Positions 1 to 9,251 are shown, counted from the stretch's first letter. The stretch is 64,000 nucleotides of DNA from Pseudomonas sp. MWU16-30317 (GCF_020515695.1 NZ_JAIWJA010000001.1:682001-746000); one strand, 5' to 3'. The notes: generated by a model not told the origin, from the sequence alone. Numbers and translations are program-made.

Positions 1-205
1 GGCCATCGGCCAGTTCGCCTTTGGGCATGGAAAAGTCCGTAATCAAGACTTTGCAGGTTACCCGAGCAAGCAAATCGAAAAGGCCGACCACGGTATTGGC
101 GGTGCCGACCACTTCGAAGCCTTGACGAGGGTCGGCGCTAAGCGTTGCGGTAGTGCCGAGCAGGACGACAGGGTGGTCGTCTGCGATCATTACTTTGAGG
201 TCCAA
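1..205 (-). CDS. response regulator receiver domain, NarL/RcsB-like (partial)
   Basis: Only the N-terminal 68 residues lie in the window; the gene runs off the left edge. The translation begins M-D-L-K-V-M-I-A-D-D-H-P-V-V-L, the acidic-pocket start of a CheY-like receiver, and continues to a phosphoacceptor stretch L-I-T-D-F-S-M-P-K-G. That form resembles RcsB/BvgA/EvgA-type regulators, so a LuxR-type HTH output is expected beyond the edge. I chose the TTG at 205 because it restores the usual short strand before I-A-D-D-H; an ATG at 190 is possible but would trim it. It lies 47 bp downstream of the LuxR-HTH gene on the same strand, so co-transcription is plausible (inference). Confidence 0.8.
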   Translation of the reverse strand, partial: MDLKVMIADDHPVVLLGTTATLSADPRQGFEVVGTANTVVGLFDLLARVTCKVLITDFSMPKGELADG

Positions 206-252
206 GATTCAATTACCCAGCAGATGGACGGCCGCTCCGGGCGCGGTGCGCC

Positions 253-528
253 CTATGGTCCGGGGCTTAGCAGTCCCAGTCCCACGGCCATGATCAAGGC
301 ATGAGCACGGGTGCTCACATTCAATTTCCCCATGATGTTTCGGCAATGGAAGTTCACTGTGCATTCCTTGCATTCGATGATGTGGCCGATTTCCCATGAG
401 CTTTTTCCCTGAGCGACCCACATTAGCACTTGTTGCTCGCGGCAGGTGAGCGAAATCGACCCCAGATGTTTGGCGGTGTCCGCATCGGCGGGGCTGGTGC
501 TCAGGTGTTTGCGAGAATTCCTTGGCAT
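253..528 (-). CDS. LuxR-type HTH-only transcriptional regulator (quorum-sensing-like DNA-binding domain)
   Basis: A 91-residue protein that is almost entirely one LuxR/GerE helix-turn-helix (about residues 20-85). The motif L-T-C-R-E-Q-Q-V-L-M-W-V-A-Q-G-K-S-S-W-E-I, then C-T-V-N-F-H, closely follows the C-terminal domain of acyl-homoserine-lactone receptors such as LasR (W..-G-K-T/S-S-W-E-I, V-N-F-H), not NarL-type regulators. No autoinducer-binding domain is present and upstream DNA has no frame for one. The ATG at 528 has GGGAG eight bases before it; a longer TTG reading from 543 would start inside that site. A lux-box palindrome and a good -10 lie upstream, suggesting autoregulation or control by a full LuxR protein. 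It could dimerise with or compete against such a protein (inference). Confidence 0.85.
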   Translation of the reverse strand: MPRNSRKHLSTSPADADTAKHLGSISLTCREQQVLMWVAQGKSSWEIGHIIECKECTVNFHCRNIMGKLNVSTRAHALIMAVGLGLLSPGP

Positions 529-599
529 GGCAATCACTCCCAACGGTGGATGCAGGTCGCTGGCTAGGACCTGCGTAGATGCGACTGGATACGCAATGG

Positions 600-646
600 G
601 TTATAGCCTGATTTGCCATGTTTGAAACCTGTAGGAAATGACAGGT
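600..646 (-). promoter_or_regulatory. lux-box-like operator and -10 of the LuxR-HTH gene
   Basis: Positions 627-646 read ACCTGTAGGAAATGACAGGT, a palindrome that matches 16 of 20 bases of the Vibrio fischeri lux box (from memory), including every outer base. AAACCTGT and ACAGGTTT form 8-bp arms around 8 bp. On the minus strand TATAAC (605-600), five of six matches to the -10 consensus, is centred 34 bp downstream of the palindrome centre, the geometry of a LuxR-activated class II promoter. The box lies 99 bp upstream of the ATG at 528. Confidence 0.75.
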
Positions 647-859
647 TTTGCAGTTTAGTAGTGCTGCCGGAAGATTAATGTAGGACCTAATTGATTGGAT
701 TTGTAGGAATTTTCGACAAAAATGACAAAGGTCGAAATTTTCGATATATCTGGCGTTGCGCCGTTTTTTGATGAAATTAAATATTCACTAAAATAAAAGT
801 CTTCATTTTTTGTACGCCAAGCCTAATGGCTATTTTATCTATAGCGAAGTGTTCTAAAA

Positions 860-906
860 ACCTGTCATTTCTTACAGTAGGCGAAATCCGTCATATGCCT
901 CCTAAT
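860..906 (+). promoter_or_regulatory. second lux-box-like operator and -10, upstream of the Ig-repeat gene
   Basis: Positions 860-879 (ACCTGT, 8 bases, ACAGTA) repeat the half-site and spacing of the box at 627-646, with two mismatches in the right arm. CCTAAT at 901-906 (four of six to the -10 consensus) is again centred 34 bp from the box centre, the same spacing as on the other strand. The box ends 106 bp before the ATG at 985. The rest of 529-984 is AT-rich leader without a convincing gene. Confidence 0.55.
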
Positions 907-984
907 CCCGTGGTAAGGGCGTCCGCGCGTCATGTTGATGTCGGTAAACCCACAACCACCGAGTTCGATAAGGGAGTTGCAGAT

Positions 985-3006
985 ATGAGCTTCAACACCA
1001 GGTTGAAAGCAGCCAAGCAAAAGCGAGCGGATGAACGTGAACGTCGGCAAAAGGCTTACCAACATCTGCGGGCGCAGGCCTTATCGAAACGCAAACCGCG
1101 CGCTGACGATGAAGTAGCGGCGCCGTATTTCGAAACAAGCAATATGGTCGAGGACCGTTGGTTCAAGGCCGGGCAAAAGAACCAGGCGCAGCCTGTGTAC
1201 CTCTTGGGATATTTTAACCCCTCAGAGTATCCTGGAGAAGTCGACAAGATTTTCCTTGAACGTAAGCATCAGGGCGAGCCGGACCTGACCTATCAACTGC
1301 TAGGTGAAGTCATTGAGCTAGAAGCCGTTGCCGGCCTTTTCCCGGTTCGTATATCGATGCCAGCAGTGTATATGAATGACGAAGGGGCGTTCGACTATCG
1401 CTTCCGTGTAGAGAGTTGGGCTGGGCCGGAGTCAACTTCCAAGGTGGTCAGTGCCATTCAGGACTGGACCCCACCTGGCGCAACAGACGAAATGCTCGCA
1501 CCGGTCATATACCCGTTTGACCAGGAAACTTTTCTGGTCGACGATGCCTATATCGCCGGTTTGACCCAAGGGCTGGAAGTGGAAATCCCCACCTATGCCA
1601 ATGACGACGCGGGCGATGTGATCATGTGGTCATGGCTGGGGCAAATTCCCGAAGATGGACAGCCGCTGCCTAACATGCAAGAAGCGTTGCTGGTGGATCG
1701 CAAGGTCACTGTTCCAAAGCAACTGCTTCTCGATACTGCCGAAGTAAACGGGCGCTGTTATTTCTTCTATTTTCTCAAGGACAAGCCCGGCAATATCAGC
1801 CGTCTATCCCAGGCGTTACCGGTCAAAGTTGCCAAGGGGCCAGTACCAGGTCCCATCGCCCGTCCTTCTGTGTTTCTGGCCAACCCGAAACTCGAGTACG
1901 CGGATATCGCCCAAGGCATTGATGTAACCGTTGGCCCGATTGGCGATTATTTCCGTTCGAGCGACTCCATCGTGGTGACATGGGGCGCTACTGATCTGCC
2001 GCCTGTTTACTTGTATAACGGCGTGGGTTTTCCGATGGATATCCGTGTGCCCAATGATGTGCTGCGCAAGGAATATCCGGAAGGCACCACGGGGGATGTC
2101 GACATCAAGGTGTCGTATCAGGTCTGGCGGGGCTATAACGCCTGGCCGTCGGCTGAGATTACCGTCATTGCTAACTTCGAGACCGTAGGTCCGCCCAATC
2201 CCGAGTGGCCCGAGCCGGTCAATCCCGACTTGCCGCGGGTAACCCTCAAGCCGTTCGCCGGTGACGACAACACCCTTGAAGGTAAGGACAACTTTGAGAA
2301 AGACGCGACCCTGAAATTTGCGCTTTTTGACGGCGCTAAAGAGGGCGACGTCATTCAGGCCTATTGGCGAGATGTTCCAGTCGGGGATCCACACTCCGTC
2401 GCAGCAGGTGACTTACCCGGTAGTCCCGTCGACATCAAGATACTCTGGGGGGTGATCCAGGCTGGCGGTAATGGTCTGGAGGTACCGGTTTCCTACAGCA
2501 TCAGCGATCCCAGCGGCGCCAACGAGCTCTGGTGCAAACCGACGCCGGTTCTGGTCAACGTCGTCGAGTTGACCCTTATCGCCCCTGGTCTGCCGCAGGC
2601 GGAGGCGGACAACGAGCGCGCCATCATCAATTGCAGAGTCGCTCACATGGACCATGGTCGCATCCATATAAAGATCCCTCGTAACCCGCAGTTCGAAGAC
2701 GGTAAAACCGAGGTGACCGTGTATTGGAAGGGCTATACGCGCGCTTCCGATGGTGGAGTGGGTGTCGAGATCCCTCAGAGTCATCAGACAAAAACGTTCA
2801 AGTGGAGCAGCACCAACGATATTTCCACGGTAGAGCCCGCAGAGGACCGGTTGTTCAGCTTGCACCCCGCCACAGGAGGCTCCGGTTGGTGCCAGTACTA
2901 TTACACCATCGCGGTCGAGGGGTTGACGGTGACGTCGCAGATCAAAGAAAACCTTGTGACGATGGGGACCCCTGGCGGCTTGTGCGAGATACCCCAGTTG
3001 CCTTGA
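985..3006 (+). CDS. hypothetical protein of tandem Ig-like beta-sandwich modules
   Basis: A 673-residue protein that I do not recognise. After a charged, Lys/Arg-rich N-terminal stretch of about 40 residues there are at least four modules of 110-130 residues, each ending in alternating hydrophobic strands; recurring elements are G-D-V-I/S-I-V followed by W (W-S-W, T-W-G, A-Y-W-R, V-Y-W-K) and V-S-Y or Y-Y-T-I near module ends. This resembles Ig-like or invasin-type repeats, but I could not name a family. No signal peptide or membrane segment is visible, so location is unclear. The start at 985 has AAGGGAG upstream; the frame is open back to 826, but that extension covers the lux-box promoter. 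It precedes the autotransporter by 180 bp, and an 8-bp inverted repeat (3023-3050) follows its stop. Confidence 0.75.
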   Translation: MSFNTRLKAAKQKRADERERRQKAYQHLRAQALSKRKPRADDEVAAPYFETSNMVEDRWFKAGQKNQAQPVYLLGYFNPSEYPGEVDKIFLERKHQGEPDLTYQLLGEVIELEAVAGLFPVRISMPAVYMNDEGAFDYRFRVESWAGPESTSKVVSAIQDWTPPGATDEMLAPVIYPFDQETFLVDDAYIAGLTQGLEVEIPTYANDDAGDVIMWSWLGQIPEDGQPLPNMQEALLVDRKVTVPKQLLLDTAEVNGRCYFFYFLKDKPGNISRLSQALPVKVAKGPVPGPIARPSVFLANPKLEYADIAQGIDVTVGPIGDYFRSSDSIVVTWGATDLPPVYLYNGVGFPMDIRVPNDVLRKEYPEGTTGDVDIKVSYQVWRGYNAWPSAEITVIANFETVGPPNPEWPEPVNPDLPRVTLKPFAGDDNTLEGKDNFEKDATLKFALFDGAKEGDVIQAYWRDVPVGDPHSVAAGDLPGSPVDIKILWGVIQAGGNGLEVPVSYSISDPSGANELWCKPTPVLVNVVELTLIAPGLPQAEADNERAIINCRVAHMDHGRIHIKIPRNPQFEDGKTEVTVYWKGYTRASDGGVGVEIPQSHQTKTFKWSSTNDISTVEPAEDRLFSLHPATGGSGWCQYYYTIAVEGLTVTSQIKENLVTMGTPGGLCEIPQLP

Positions 3007-3186
3007 GTCAGAGACGCCGTGTGGGCGCAGTGATCCCGGTCGCTGCGCCCTGTTGGCGTCGGTACTGAATGATCGAGAAGCAAAATCAGACGTGTCCTAA
3101 AGAGATTACAAATCGTTGCAACTACCATGCGGACCCGCGAGGTGGGCACCCACCCATGCCCATCACTCCCCCTAGAGGATATCTTG

Positions 3187-6066
3187 TTGAATACGTCCCG
3201 CAACGCTTTGCCCGTCCGTCCCGCACAGTTCCCTTTGAGCCCCTTGGCGGGCCTGATCAGGTACCTGACCGTGGTGCCGTTACTGTGGAGTGGCTACTCG
3301 TTGGCAGGGGACGTGGATGGCACCACCGTTTCGCTAATCGATAATGATCAAGCCTATCAGGCCTGGAATGTGGTCAATGGCGGTGTATTCAATGTTATCA
3401 ACAGTGATGCTGAGAGTATTAGCACCCTTGGGTCTACCGTAAATCTCAGTGGCGCAACTATCGGCTTGCGTGGGTCCGCCGGTACTGGCCTGAATAACCA
3501 AGGCTCCGCCCTGACTGTCGATAACAGCGTCATCTTCGGTACCGCAGTGGGTATGCGGGTCACGAGCACATTGGCCGGTCCAAGCACGGCCGTCATTCGA
3601 AATAGTCAAATAACGGGAGGGACGGGAGGCATTAATGTGGCGGAATCCGACCTGACATTGATCAATTCGCAGGTAACCGCCACTGGCGCCAATGGCAACG
3701 GTTTGAGTTCCAGTGGCGGTACCATCATGCTGATCGATAGCCAGATCAAGGGCGGCAATTTCGGCATTACCGTAATACGGCCGGCCAACAACGGTATTTC
3801 GGTGGTCGATCTTGATAACACCTCGGTAGAAGGGGGCACGGGTGCTGCGATCAATGTGTTCAATCGGGGCTTGACCACCTCAGTGATCAATATCCGCAAC
3901 GGCTCGACCCTGGTGGGCGGTAACGGGGTAATCCTGGACGTCAATGGCAGCAGCAAGGTACAGGCCAACGTCAGCAACAGCGATTTGACGGGCAACATTA
4001 TCGTGCATGCGCCCATTGCAGGGTTCGGTGATGCGCTGCTGGATTTGAGCATGAACAGCGCCAGCCTCACTGGCGATGTCGACGCGCAAGACGGTAGTGT
4101 GGCCAACCTGGCACTGGCCAACGGCAGTCTGCTGAGCGGTAATTTCAATCTGGCCGGCGCTAGTACGGGCAGCCTGAGCCTGGGCAGTGGCAGCCAGATG
4201 ACCGGGTCAGTCAACCTGGCCGATACGACGGACGCACAGCTGAGTTTGGCCACTTCCAGCCTGTTGCTGGGTGACATCAACCTGATCGACGCCAGCAGCG
4301 CCACCTTGAACCTGGACAGCAGCCAGATGACGGGTTCGGTCAACCTGGCCGGTACCAGTTCGGCACAGGTAAGCCTCGCCAATGCCGGTCATTTGCTGGG
4401 CGATCTCAACCTCAACGACGCCAGCAGCGCTAGCTTGAGCCTTGACAGCAGCAGCCAGATGACGGGTTCGGTCAACCTGGCCGGTACCAGTTCGGCACAG
4501 GTAAGCCTCGCCAATGCCGGTCATTTGCTGGGCGATCTCAACCTCAACGACGCCAGCAGCGCTAGCTTGAGCCTTGACAGCGGCAGCCAGATGACTGGCT
4601 CGGTCAAGCTGGCTGATACCAGCACTGCGCAAGTAACCCTGGCCAATGGCAGCCAACTGACCGGTGACGTGATCGCCGCCGCCGGCACAACCGCCAACGT
4701 CACCCTTGACTCGGGCTCCTTGCTGACCGGTCGTCTGGAAAACCTGCAGTCGCTGAGCATCAACAATAACGCGCAATGGCAGATGGTCGAGGACAGTACG
4801 GTCGACACGCTGAGCTTGAACGGCGGACGTGTGCGCTTCGGCGAGGCCACGGACTTTCAGACACTGAACGTCGGCGATCTGTCAGGCAACGGCACATTTG
4901 TCATGGACGTCGATTTCGCTTCGGGCGACCGTGACTTCCTCAACGTCACCGGCAATGCCAGCGGCAATCACGAGTTGCTGATCGCCAGCACCGGCACCGA
5001 TCCGGTCAGCGACACCAGCCTGCACGTGGTGCATATCAACGCGGGCGATGCGACCTTCGGGCTGGTGGGCGGCGCTGTCGACCTGGGCACTTGGTCCTAT
5101 GGACTGCGCGGCGAGGGTACCGACTGGTACCTGGATGCCTCGCAGAAGACCATCAGCCCCGGTACCGCCTCGGTGCTGGCGTTGTTCAACACCGCGCCTA
5201 CCGTGTGGTACGGCGAGTTGAGCTCGCTGCGCAGCCGCATGGGTGAATTGCGCAGCAACAGCAGCCAGACCGGGGCGTGGAGCCGGGTCTACGGCGCCAA
5301 GTACGACGTCAGTGCCAACAATGGCCTGAGCTACAGCCAGCAGCAGAATGGTTTCTCGATCGGTGCGGATGCGCCGCTGCCCGTGGGCGACGGCCAGTGG
5401 CTGTTGGGGGTGCTGGCGGGTCATAGCGACTCCGACCTGAGCCTGGCCCGCGGTTCCAGCGGTACGGTCAAAAGTTACTATGCGGGGGTCTATACCACCT
5501 GGCTGGATGCCCAGAGCGGGTACTACTTTGATGGCGTGCTGAAATTCAACCGGTTCAACAACGACTCCAAGGTCAATCTCAGCGACGGTACCCGTACCAA
5601 AGGCAGCTACGACAACAACGCACTGGGCGCCTCGGCGGAGTTCGGCAAGCATATCAAGCTCGATGATGGCTACTTCGTCGAACCCTCGGCGCAGTTGGCC
5701 ACGGTATTCATTCAGGGGCGCGATTACAGCCTCGACAATGACATGCAGGCCAGTGGCGAACGTACTCGCTCGCTGCTCGGCAAGCTGGGCGCCACGGCCG
5801 GACGCCGTTTTGATCTGGGCGAAGGGCGCTATGCCCAGCCTTATGTGCGGGCGGCCTATGTGCATGAATTTGCCAAGGGCAACGAGGTGTCGGTCAACGG
5901 CAACAGCTTCAACAACGATTTGTCCGGGTCGCGTGGCGAACTTGGGGCGGGCCTGTCGGTGGCCATCGCCGACAAGTGGGACGTGCATGCCGACTTCCAG
6001 TACACCGATGGCGAGAAGCTCTCGCAGCCTTGGGGGGCTAACGTAGGGGTGCGGTTTAGCTGGTAA
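3187..6066 (+). CDS. autotransporter (type Va secretion) with beta-helical repeat passenger
   Basis: About 959 residues. The first 40 form a signal sequence ending near W-S-G-Y-S-L-A-G. Residues about 45-650 are a Ser/Thr/Asn/Gly-rich passenger of short repeats typical of a pertactin-like beta-helix, including modules of the form S-Q-M-T-G-S-V-N-L-A and L-L-G-D-L-N-L. The last 270 or so residues, from W-S-R-V-Y-G-A-K-Y-D, are the outer-membrane beta-barrel, ending in the expected F-S-W. It should export a surface adhesin-like passenger; the ligand is unknown. I prefer the TTG at 3187, seven bases after AGAGGA; an ATG at 3127 is in frame but has no ribosome site. The passenger holds a near-perfect 132-bp tandem duplication. 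Confidence 0.9.
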   Translation: MNTSRNALPVRPAQFPLSPLAGLIRYLTVVPLLWSGYSLAGDVDGTTVSLIDNDQAYQAWNVVNGGVFNVINSDAESISTLGSTVNLSGATIGLRGSAGTGLNNQGSALTVDNSVIFGTAVGMRVTSTLAGPSTAVIRNSQITGGTGGINVAESDLTLINSQVTATGANGNGLSSSGGTIMLIDSQIKGGNFGITVIRPANNGISVVDLDNTSVEGGTGAAINVFNRGLTTSVINIRNGSTLVGGNGVILDVNGSSKVQANVSNSDLTGNIIVHAPIAGFGDALLDLSMNSASLTGDVDAQDGSVANLALANGSLLSGNFNLAGASTGSLSLGSGSQMTGSVNLADTTDAQLSLATSSLLLGDINLIDASSATLNLDSSQMTGSVNLAGTSSAQVSLANAGHLLGDLNLNDASSASLSLDSSSQMTGSVNLAGTSSAQVSLANAGHLLGDLNLNDASSASLSLDSGSQMTGSVKLADTSTAQVTLANGSQLTGDVIAAAGTTANVTLDSGSLLTGRLENLQSLSINNNAQWQMVEDSTVDTLSLNGGRVRFGEATDFQTLNVGDLSGNGTFVMDVDFASGDRDFLNVTGNASGNHELLIASTGTDPVSDTSLHVVHINAGDATFGLVGGAVDLGTWSYGLRGEGTDWYLDASQKTISPGTASVLALFNTAPTVWYGELSSLRSRMGELRSNSSQTGAWSRVYGAKYDVSANNGLSYSQQQNGFSIGADAPLPVGDGQWLLGVLAGHSDSDLSLARGSSGTVKSYYAGVYTTWLDAQSGYYFDGVLKFNRFNNDSKVNLSDGTRTKGSYDNNALGASAEFGKHIKLDDGYFVEPSAQLATVFIQGRDYSLDNDMQASGERTRSLLGKLGATAGRRFDLGEGRYAQPYVRAAYVHEFAKGNEVSVNGNSFNNDLSGSRGELGAGLSVAIADKWDVHADFQYTDGEKLSQPWGANVGVRFSW
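4317..4581 (+). repeat. 132-bp in-frame tandem duplication in the autotransporter passenger
   Basis: Two copies with period 132 bp (4317-4449 and 4449-4581) are identical at DNA level and encode the same 44-residue beta-helix unit. Flanking units share the protein pattern but differ at many bases, so this pair is a recent duplication. Confidence 0.9.
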
Positions 6067-6093
6067 TTCGGCGTTCCGCTGGTTCGGCCTCTT

Positions 6094-6158
6094 CGCGGGC
6101 AAGCCTTGCACCCACAGACCGAGTTGTACTTGTGGGAGCAGGGCGTGCCATCCTCGCG
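6094..6158. repeat. degenerate REP pair (GCGGGCAAGCC family)
   Basis: Two inverted arms, one starting cgcgggcaagccttgc and one tgtgggagcagggc, with several mismatches to the better copies at 14263-14553. It separates the autotransporter from ahpC. Confidence 0.65.
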
Positions 6159-6290
6159 TCCATGACTCTTTATAGTGTCCATCGATAGGCAAAAGCAATC
6201 GCACACATCGACTTTGCCAATGGGCACGATGGGCAAAAGGCCGTTAGGATACCCCCCATCAGATTATCAACCCTGAAGGAGAGTCACCTG

Positions 6291-6854
6291 ATGCCTATCA
6301 TCAACAGCAAAGTAAAACCATTTAACGCAACTGCCTTTCACAACGGCGCGTTCGTAGAGGTTTCGGAAGCTAACCTCAAAGGCAAATGGTCCATCTTTTT
6401 CTTCTACCCAGCCGACTTCACCTTCGTCTGCCCGACCGAACTGACCGACCTGGCTGACAACTACGCTGAATTCCAGAAGCTGAACGTGGAAATCTACGGC
6501 GTCTCGACTGACACCCACTTCGCTCACAAAGCCTGGCATGACACTTCGGAAGCCATCGGCAAGGTTCAGTACCCGCTGATCGGTGACCCGACTCACCTGA
6601 TCTCGCGCAACTTCGACGTGCTGATCGAAGAAGCTGGCCTGGCTGACCGCGGTACTTTCGTGATCAACCCAGAAGGCGAAATCAAGATCGTCGAACTGAA
6701 CGACGGTGGTGTTGGCCGTGACGCATCCGAGCTGCTGCGCAAAGTCAAAGCCGCTCAGTACGTTGCCGCCCACCCGGGCGAAGTCTGCCCAGCCAAGTGG
6801 AAAGAGGGCGAAGCGACTCTGGCTCCATCGCTGGACCTGGTTGGCAAGATCTAA
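6291..6854 (+). CDS. ahpC: alkyl hydroperoxide reductase subunit C (2-Cys peroxiredoxin)
   Basis: 187 residues, the standard AhpC length. It reduces H2O2 and organic peroxides in the cytoplasm. The peroxidatic cysteine is C47 in F-T-F-V-C-P-T-E and the resolving cysteine C166 in E-V-C-P-A-K-W, marking the AhpC/Prx1 class. AAGGAG lies just before the ATG. AhpF, which recycles it, is 255 bp downstream on the same strand across a REP-like region, so the two may form one transcript or be separately controlled. OxyR control is usual for the family; I did not identify an OxyR site. Confidence 0.97.
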   Translation: MPIINSKVKPFNATAFHNGAFVEVSEANLKGKWSIFFFYPADFTFVCPTELTDLADNYAEFQKLNVEIYGVSTDTHFAHKAWHDTSEAIGKVQYPLIGDPTHLISRNFDVLIEEAGLADRGTFVINPEGEIKIVELNDGGVGRDASELLRKVKAAQYVAAHPGEVCPAKWKEGEATLAPSLDLVGKI

Positions 6855-6911
6855 ATTGCCAACGGCGCTGAGAGCATCTCCCTGATGCTCCCATCGCCAG
6901 CCATATCCACC

Positions 6912-6990
6912 CTGTGGGGGCGCGCGCTGCCCGCGAAGAGGTCGGCATTATCGACCTTGAAGGCTTGGCGGGCACAGCCCGCTCCTACAG
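6912..6990. repeat. REP-like inverted pair between ahpC and ahpF
   Basis: Arms tgtgggggcgcgcgctgccc and gggcacagcccgctcctaca face each other in the ahpC-ahpF gap; a diverged GCGGGC-type REP pair that could end or stabilise the ahpC transcript. Confidence 0.55.
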
Positions 6991-7109
6991 GTGTGAAGGT
7001 AATGATCCGCTGTATATTTTATTTTTGAACCCGCATCGACCACTCTGCTGATAACAGCGGGCGGGATTGTTGCGCCTTTATTTTCAGACACCACCAAGGA
7101 ATCGCCCTC

Positions 7110-8672
7110 ATGTTGGACGCCAACCTCAAAGCGCAGTTGAAGTCGTACCTGGAACGGGTCACCCAACCGATCGAACTCGTCGCCTCGCTGGACGACGGCG
7201 CCAAGTCCCAGGAGTTGCTGGGGCTGCTGCAGGATATCGATGCACTGTCGGACAAGATCACCCTGCGCAGCGATGGCCAGGATGCACGCAAGCCGTCGTT
7301 TTCCATCAATCGCCCAGGTGCGGACATCGGCGTGCGCTTTGCCGGCATCCCCATGGGCCATGAATTCACCTCGTTGGTACTGGCCCTGCTGCAAGTGGGC
7401 GGCCATCCCTCCAAGGCCAGCGAAGAAGTCATCGCCCAGATCCAGGCGCTCGACGGCGAGTACCTGTTCGAGACTTACTTCTCGCTGTCGTGCCAGAACT
7501 GCCCGGACGTGGTCCAGGCGCTCAATCTGATGGCGGTGCTCAACCCGAAAGTACGCCACGTGGCCATCGACGGCGCACTGTTCCAGGACGAAGTCGAGCG
7601 ACGTCAGATCATGGCGGTGCCGAGCCTCTACCTCAATGGTGAAAACTTCGGCCAGGGCCGGATGGGCCTGGAAGAAATTCTCGCCAAGCTCGACACCGGC
7701 GCGGGTGCTCGTCAGGCCGAGAAACTCAATGCCAAGGAAGCCTTCGATGTGCTGGTGGTCGGTGGTGGTCCTGCCGGTGCGGCGGCGGCCGTATATGCCG
7801 CGCGTAAAGGCATTCGTACCGGCGTGGCTGCGGAGCGCTTTGGCGGTCAGGTGCTCGACACCATGGCGATCGAGAACTTCATTTCCGTCAAGGAAACCGA
7901 AGGGCCGAAGCTGGCCATGGCGCTGGAGGAGCACGTCAAGCAGTACGAAGTCGACATCATGAACCTGCAGCGTGCCGAGAAACTGATCCCCGCCGTCGAT
8001 GGCGGCCTGCATGAAGTGCATTTCGCCAATGGCGCGGTGCTCAAGTCCAAGTCGCTGATTTTGGCTACCGGTGCCCGGTGGCGCGAAATGAATGTGCCGG
8101 GCGAGCAGCAATATCGCAACCGCGGCGTCGCGTACTGCCCGCACTGCGATGGCCCGTTGTTCAAGGGCAAGCGAGTTGCGGTGATTGGTGGCGGCAACTC
8201 GGGTGTGGAAGCGGCCATCGACCTGGCCGGTATCGTCAGTCACGTGACCCTGATCGAGTTCGACAGCCTCTTGCGTGCAGACGCGGTATTGCAGCGCAAG
8301 CTGCACAGCTTGCCGAACGTGACGGTGATCGCCAACGCGTTGACCACTGAAGTGACCGGCGACGGTCAGAAGGTCAATGGCCTGGTCTACAAGGATCGCA
8401 TCAACGGCGTGCTCAACACCGTCGCGCTGGAAGGCATATTCGTGCAGATCGGCTTGCTGCCCAATACTGACTGGCTAAAAGGCGCTATCGAGTTGAGCCC
8501 GCGTGGTGAGATCATCGTCGACGCCCGGGGCGAAACCAGCCATCCCGGCATATTTGCCGCAGGTGACGTCACCACTGTGCCGTACAAACAGATCATCATC
8601 GCCATGGGCGAGGGCGCCAAGGCATCGCTGGCAGCGTTCGACCACTTGATTCGCACTTCCGCACCGGCTTGA
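7110..8672 (+). CDS. ahpF: alkyl hydroperoxide reductase subunit F (NADH:peroxiredoxin reductase)
   Basis: 520 residues, as usual for AhpF. Electrons pass from NADH through FAD and two disulfides to AhpC. The N-terminal double-thioredoxin domain carries C-Q-N-C (C128, C131). FAD binding follows at G-G-G-P-A-G (218-223), the reductase disulfide is C-P-H-C (C343, C346) and a second Rossmann motif G-G-G-N-S-G is near 360. The ATG is preceded by AAGGA. It ends 19 bp before a strong terminator hairpin shared with convergent gloA. Confidence 0.97.
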   Translation: MLDANLKAQLKSYLERVTQPIELVASLDDGAKSQELLGLLQDIDALSDKITLRSDGQDARKPSFSINRPGADIGVRFAGIPMGHEFTSLVLALLQVGGHPSKASEEVIAQIQALDGEYLFETYFSLSCQNCPDVVQALNLMAVLNPKVRHVAIDGALFQDEVERRQIMAVPSLYLNGENFGQGRMGLEEILAKLDTGAGARQAEKLNAKEAFDVLVVGGGPAGAAAAVYAARKGIRTGVAAERFGGQVLDTMAIENFISVKETEGPKLAMALEEHVKQYEVDIMNLQRAEKLIPAVDGGLHEVHFANGAVLKSKSLILATGARWREMNVPGEQQYRNRGVAYCPHCDGPLFKGKRVAVIGGGNSGVEAAIDLAGIVSHVTLIEFDSLLRADAVLQRKLHSLPNVTVIANALTTEVTGDGQKVNGLVYKDRINGVLNTVALEGIFVQIGLLPNTDWLKGAIELSPRGEIIVDARGETSHPGIFAAGDVTTVPYKQIIIAMGEGAKASLAAFDHLIRTSAPA

Positions 8673-8691
8673 TACTGTATTGGCATAGATA

Positions 8692-8720
8692 AAAAAACCC
8701 GCGAATTCGCGGGTTTTTTT
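8692..8720. terminator. bidirectional intrinsic terminator between ahpF and gloA
   Basis: A-rich run, then cccgcgaattcgcggg, then a T run. The perfect stem with A and T tracts on opposite sides can end both convergent transcripts. Confidence 0.92.
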
Positions 8721-8726
8721 ATACCT

Positions 8727-9251
8727 TCACGCCATTGGCGCAGGTTGGATGATTTCGACCCAGTAATCATCCGGGTCCTTGATGAAGGCCAGATGCTTCA
8801 TGCGGCCATCGCTCAGGCGCTTTTGAAAAGTCACCCCGAGTTCTTCAAATCGGGCGCACGCAACTGTGACATCCGGAACCGAAATACAAATATGGCCGAA
8901 ACCGCGTGGGTCGGTATTGCCATTATGGTAGGCGAAGTCGGCGTCTGATTCAGTGCCATGGTTATGGGTCAATTCCAATACGCCGGGAATCGACTTCATC
9001 CATTGATGGCGTTCTGCGTCGTCTTGGGGGATTTGCTGTTTATCGACCAAGGCGAGGAAGTAGAGGCTGAATTGGGCTTCAGGGAAATCGCGTTTATCCA
9101 CCAGGCTGAATCCCAATACGCGGGTATAGAAATCGAGCGAGCGGGTAATGTCCTTGACGCGCAACATGGTGTGGTTGAACACGAACTGTTGCGTCGCTGT
9201 GTCAGGGCTCGCGGTTACGCCGGCCAAGGTGTTAAGGGTGTCGAGACTCAT
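8727..9251 (-). CDS. gloA: lactoylglutathione lyase (glyoxalase I)
   Basis: 174 residues, a single-domain VOC fold. It converts the hemithioacetal of methylglyoxal and glutathione to S-lactoylglutathione. The four metal ligands are visible: His in F-N-H-T-M-L, Glu in V-L-E-L-T-H, His in G-F-G-H-I-C-I and Glu in Y-W-V-E-I-I. Its length and these spacings fit the longer, eukaryote-like Pseudomonas enzyme. The ATG at 9251 has GGAG upstream; the frame is open for 12 more codons without support. It stands alone, convergent with ahpF. Confidence 0.95.
   Translation of the reverse strand: MSLDTLNTLAGVTASPDTATQQFVFNHTMLRVKDITRSLDFYTRVLGFSLVDKRDFPEAQFSLYFLALVDKQQIPQDDAERHQWMKSIPGVLELTHNHGTESDADFAYHNGNTDPRGFGHICISVPDVTVACARFEELGVTFQKRLSDGRMKHLAFIKDPDDYWVEIIQPAPMA

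Noticed and set aside
826..984. Upstream start of the Ig-repeat gene
   Set aside because: The extension runs over the second lux box and -10; the ATG at 985 has a proper AAGGGAG site.
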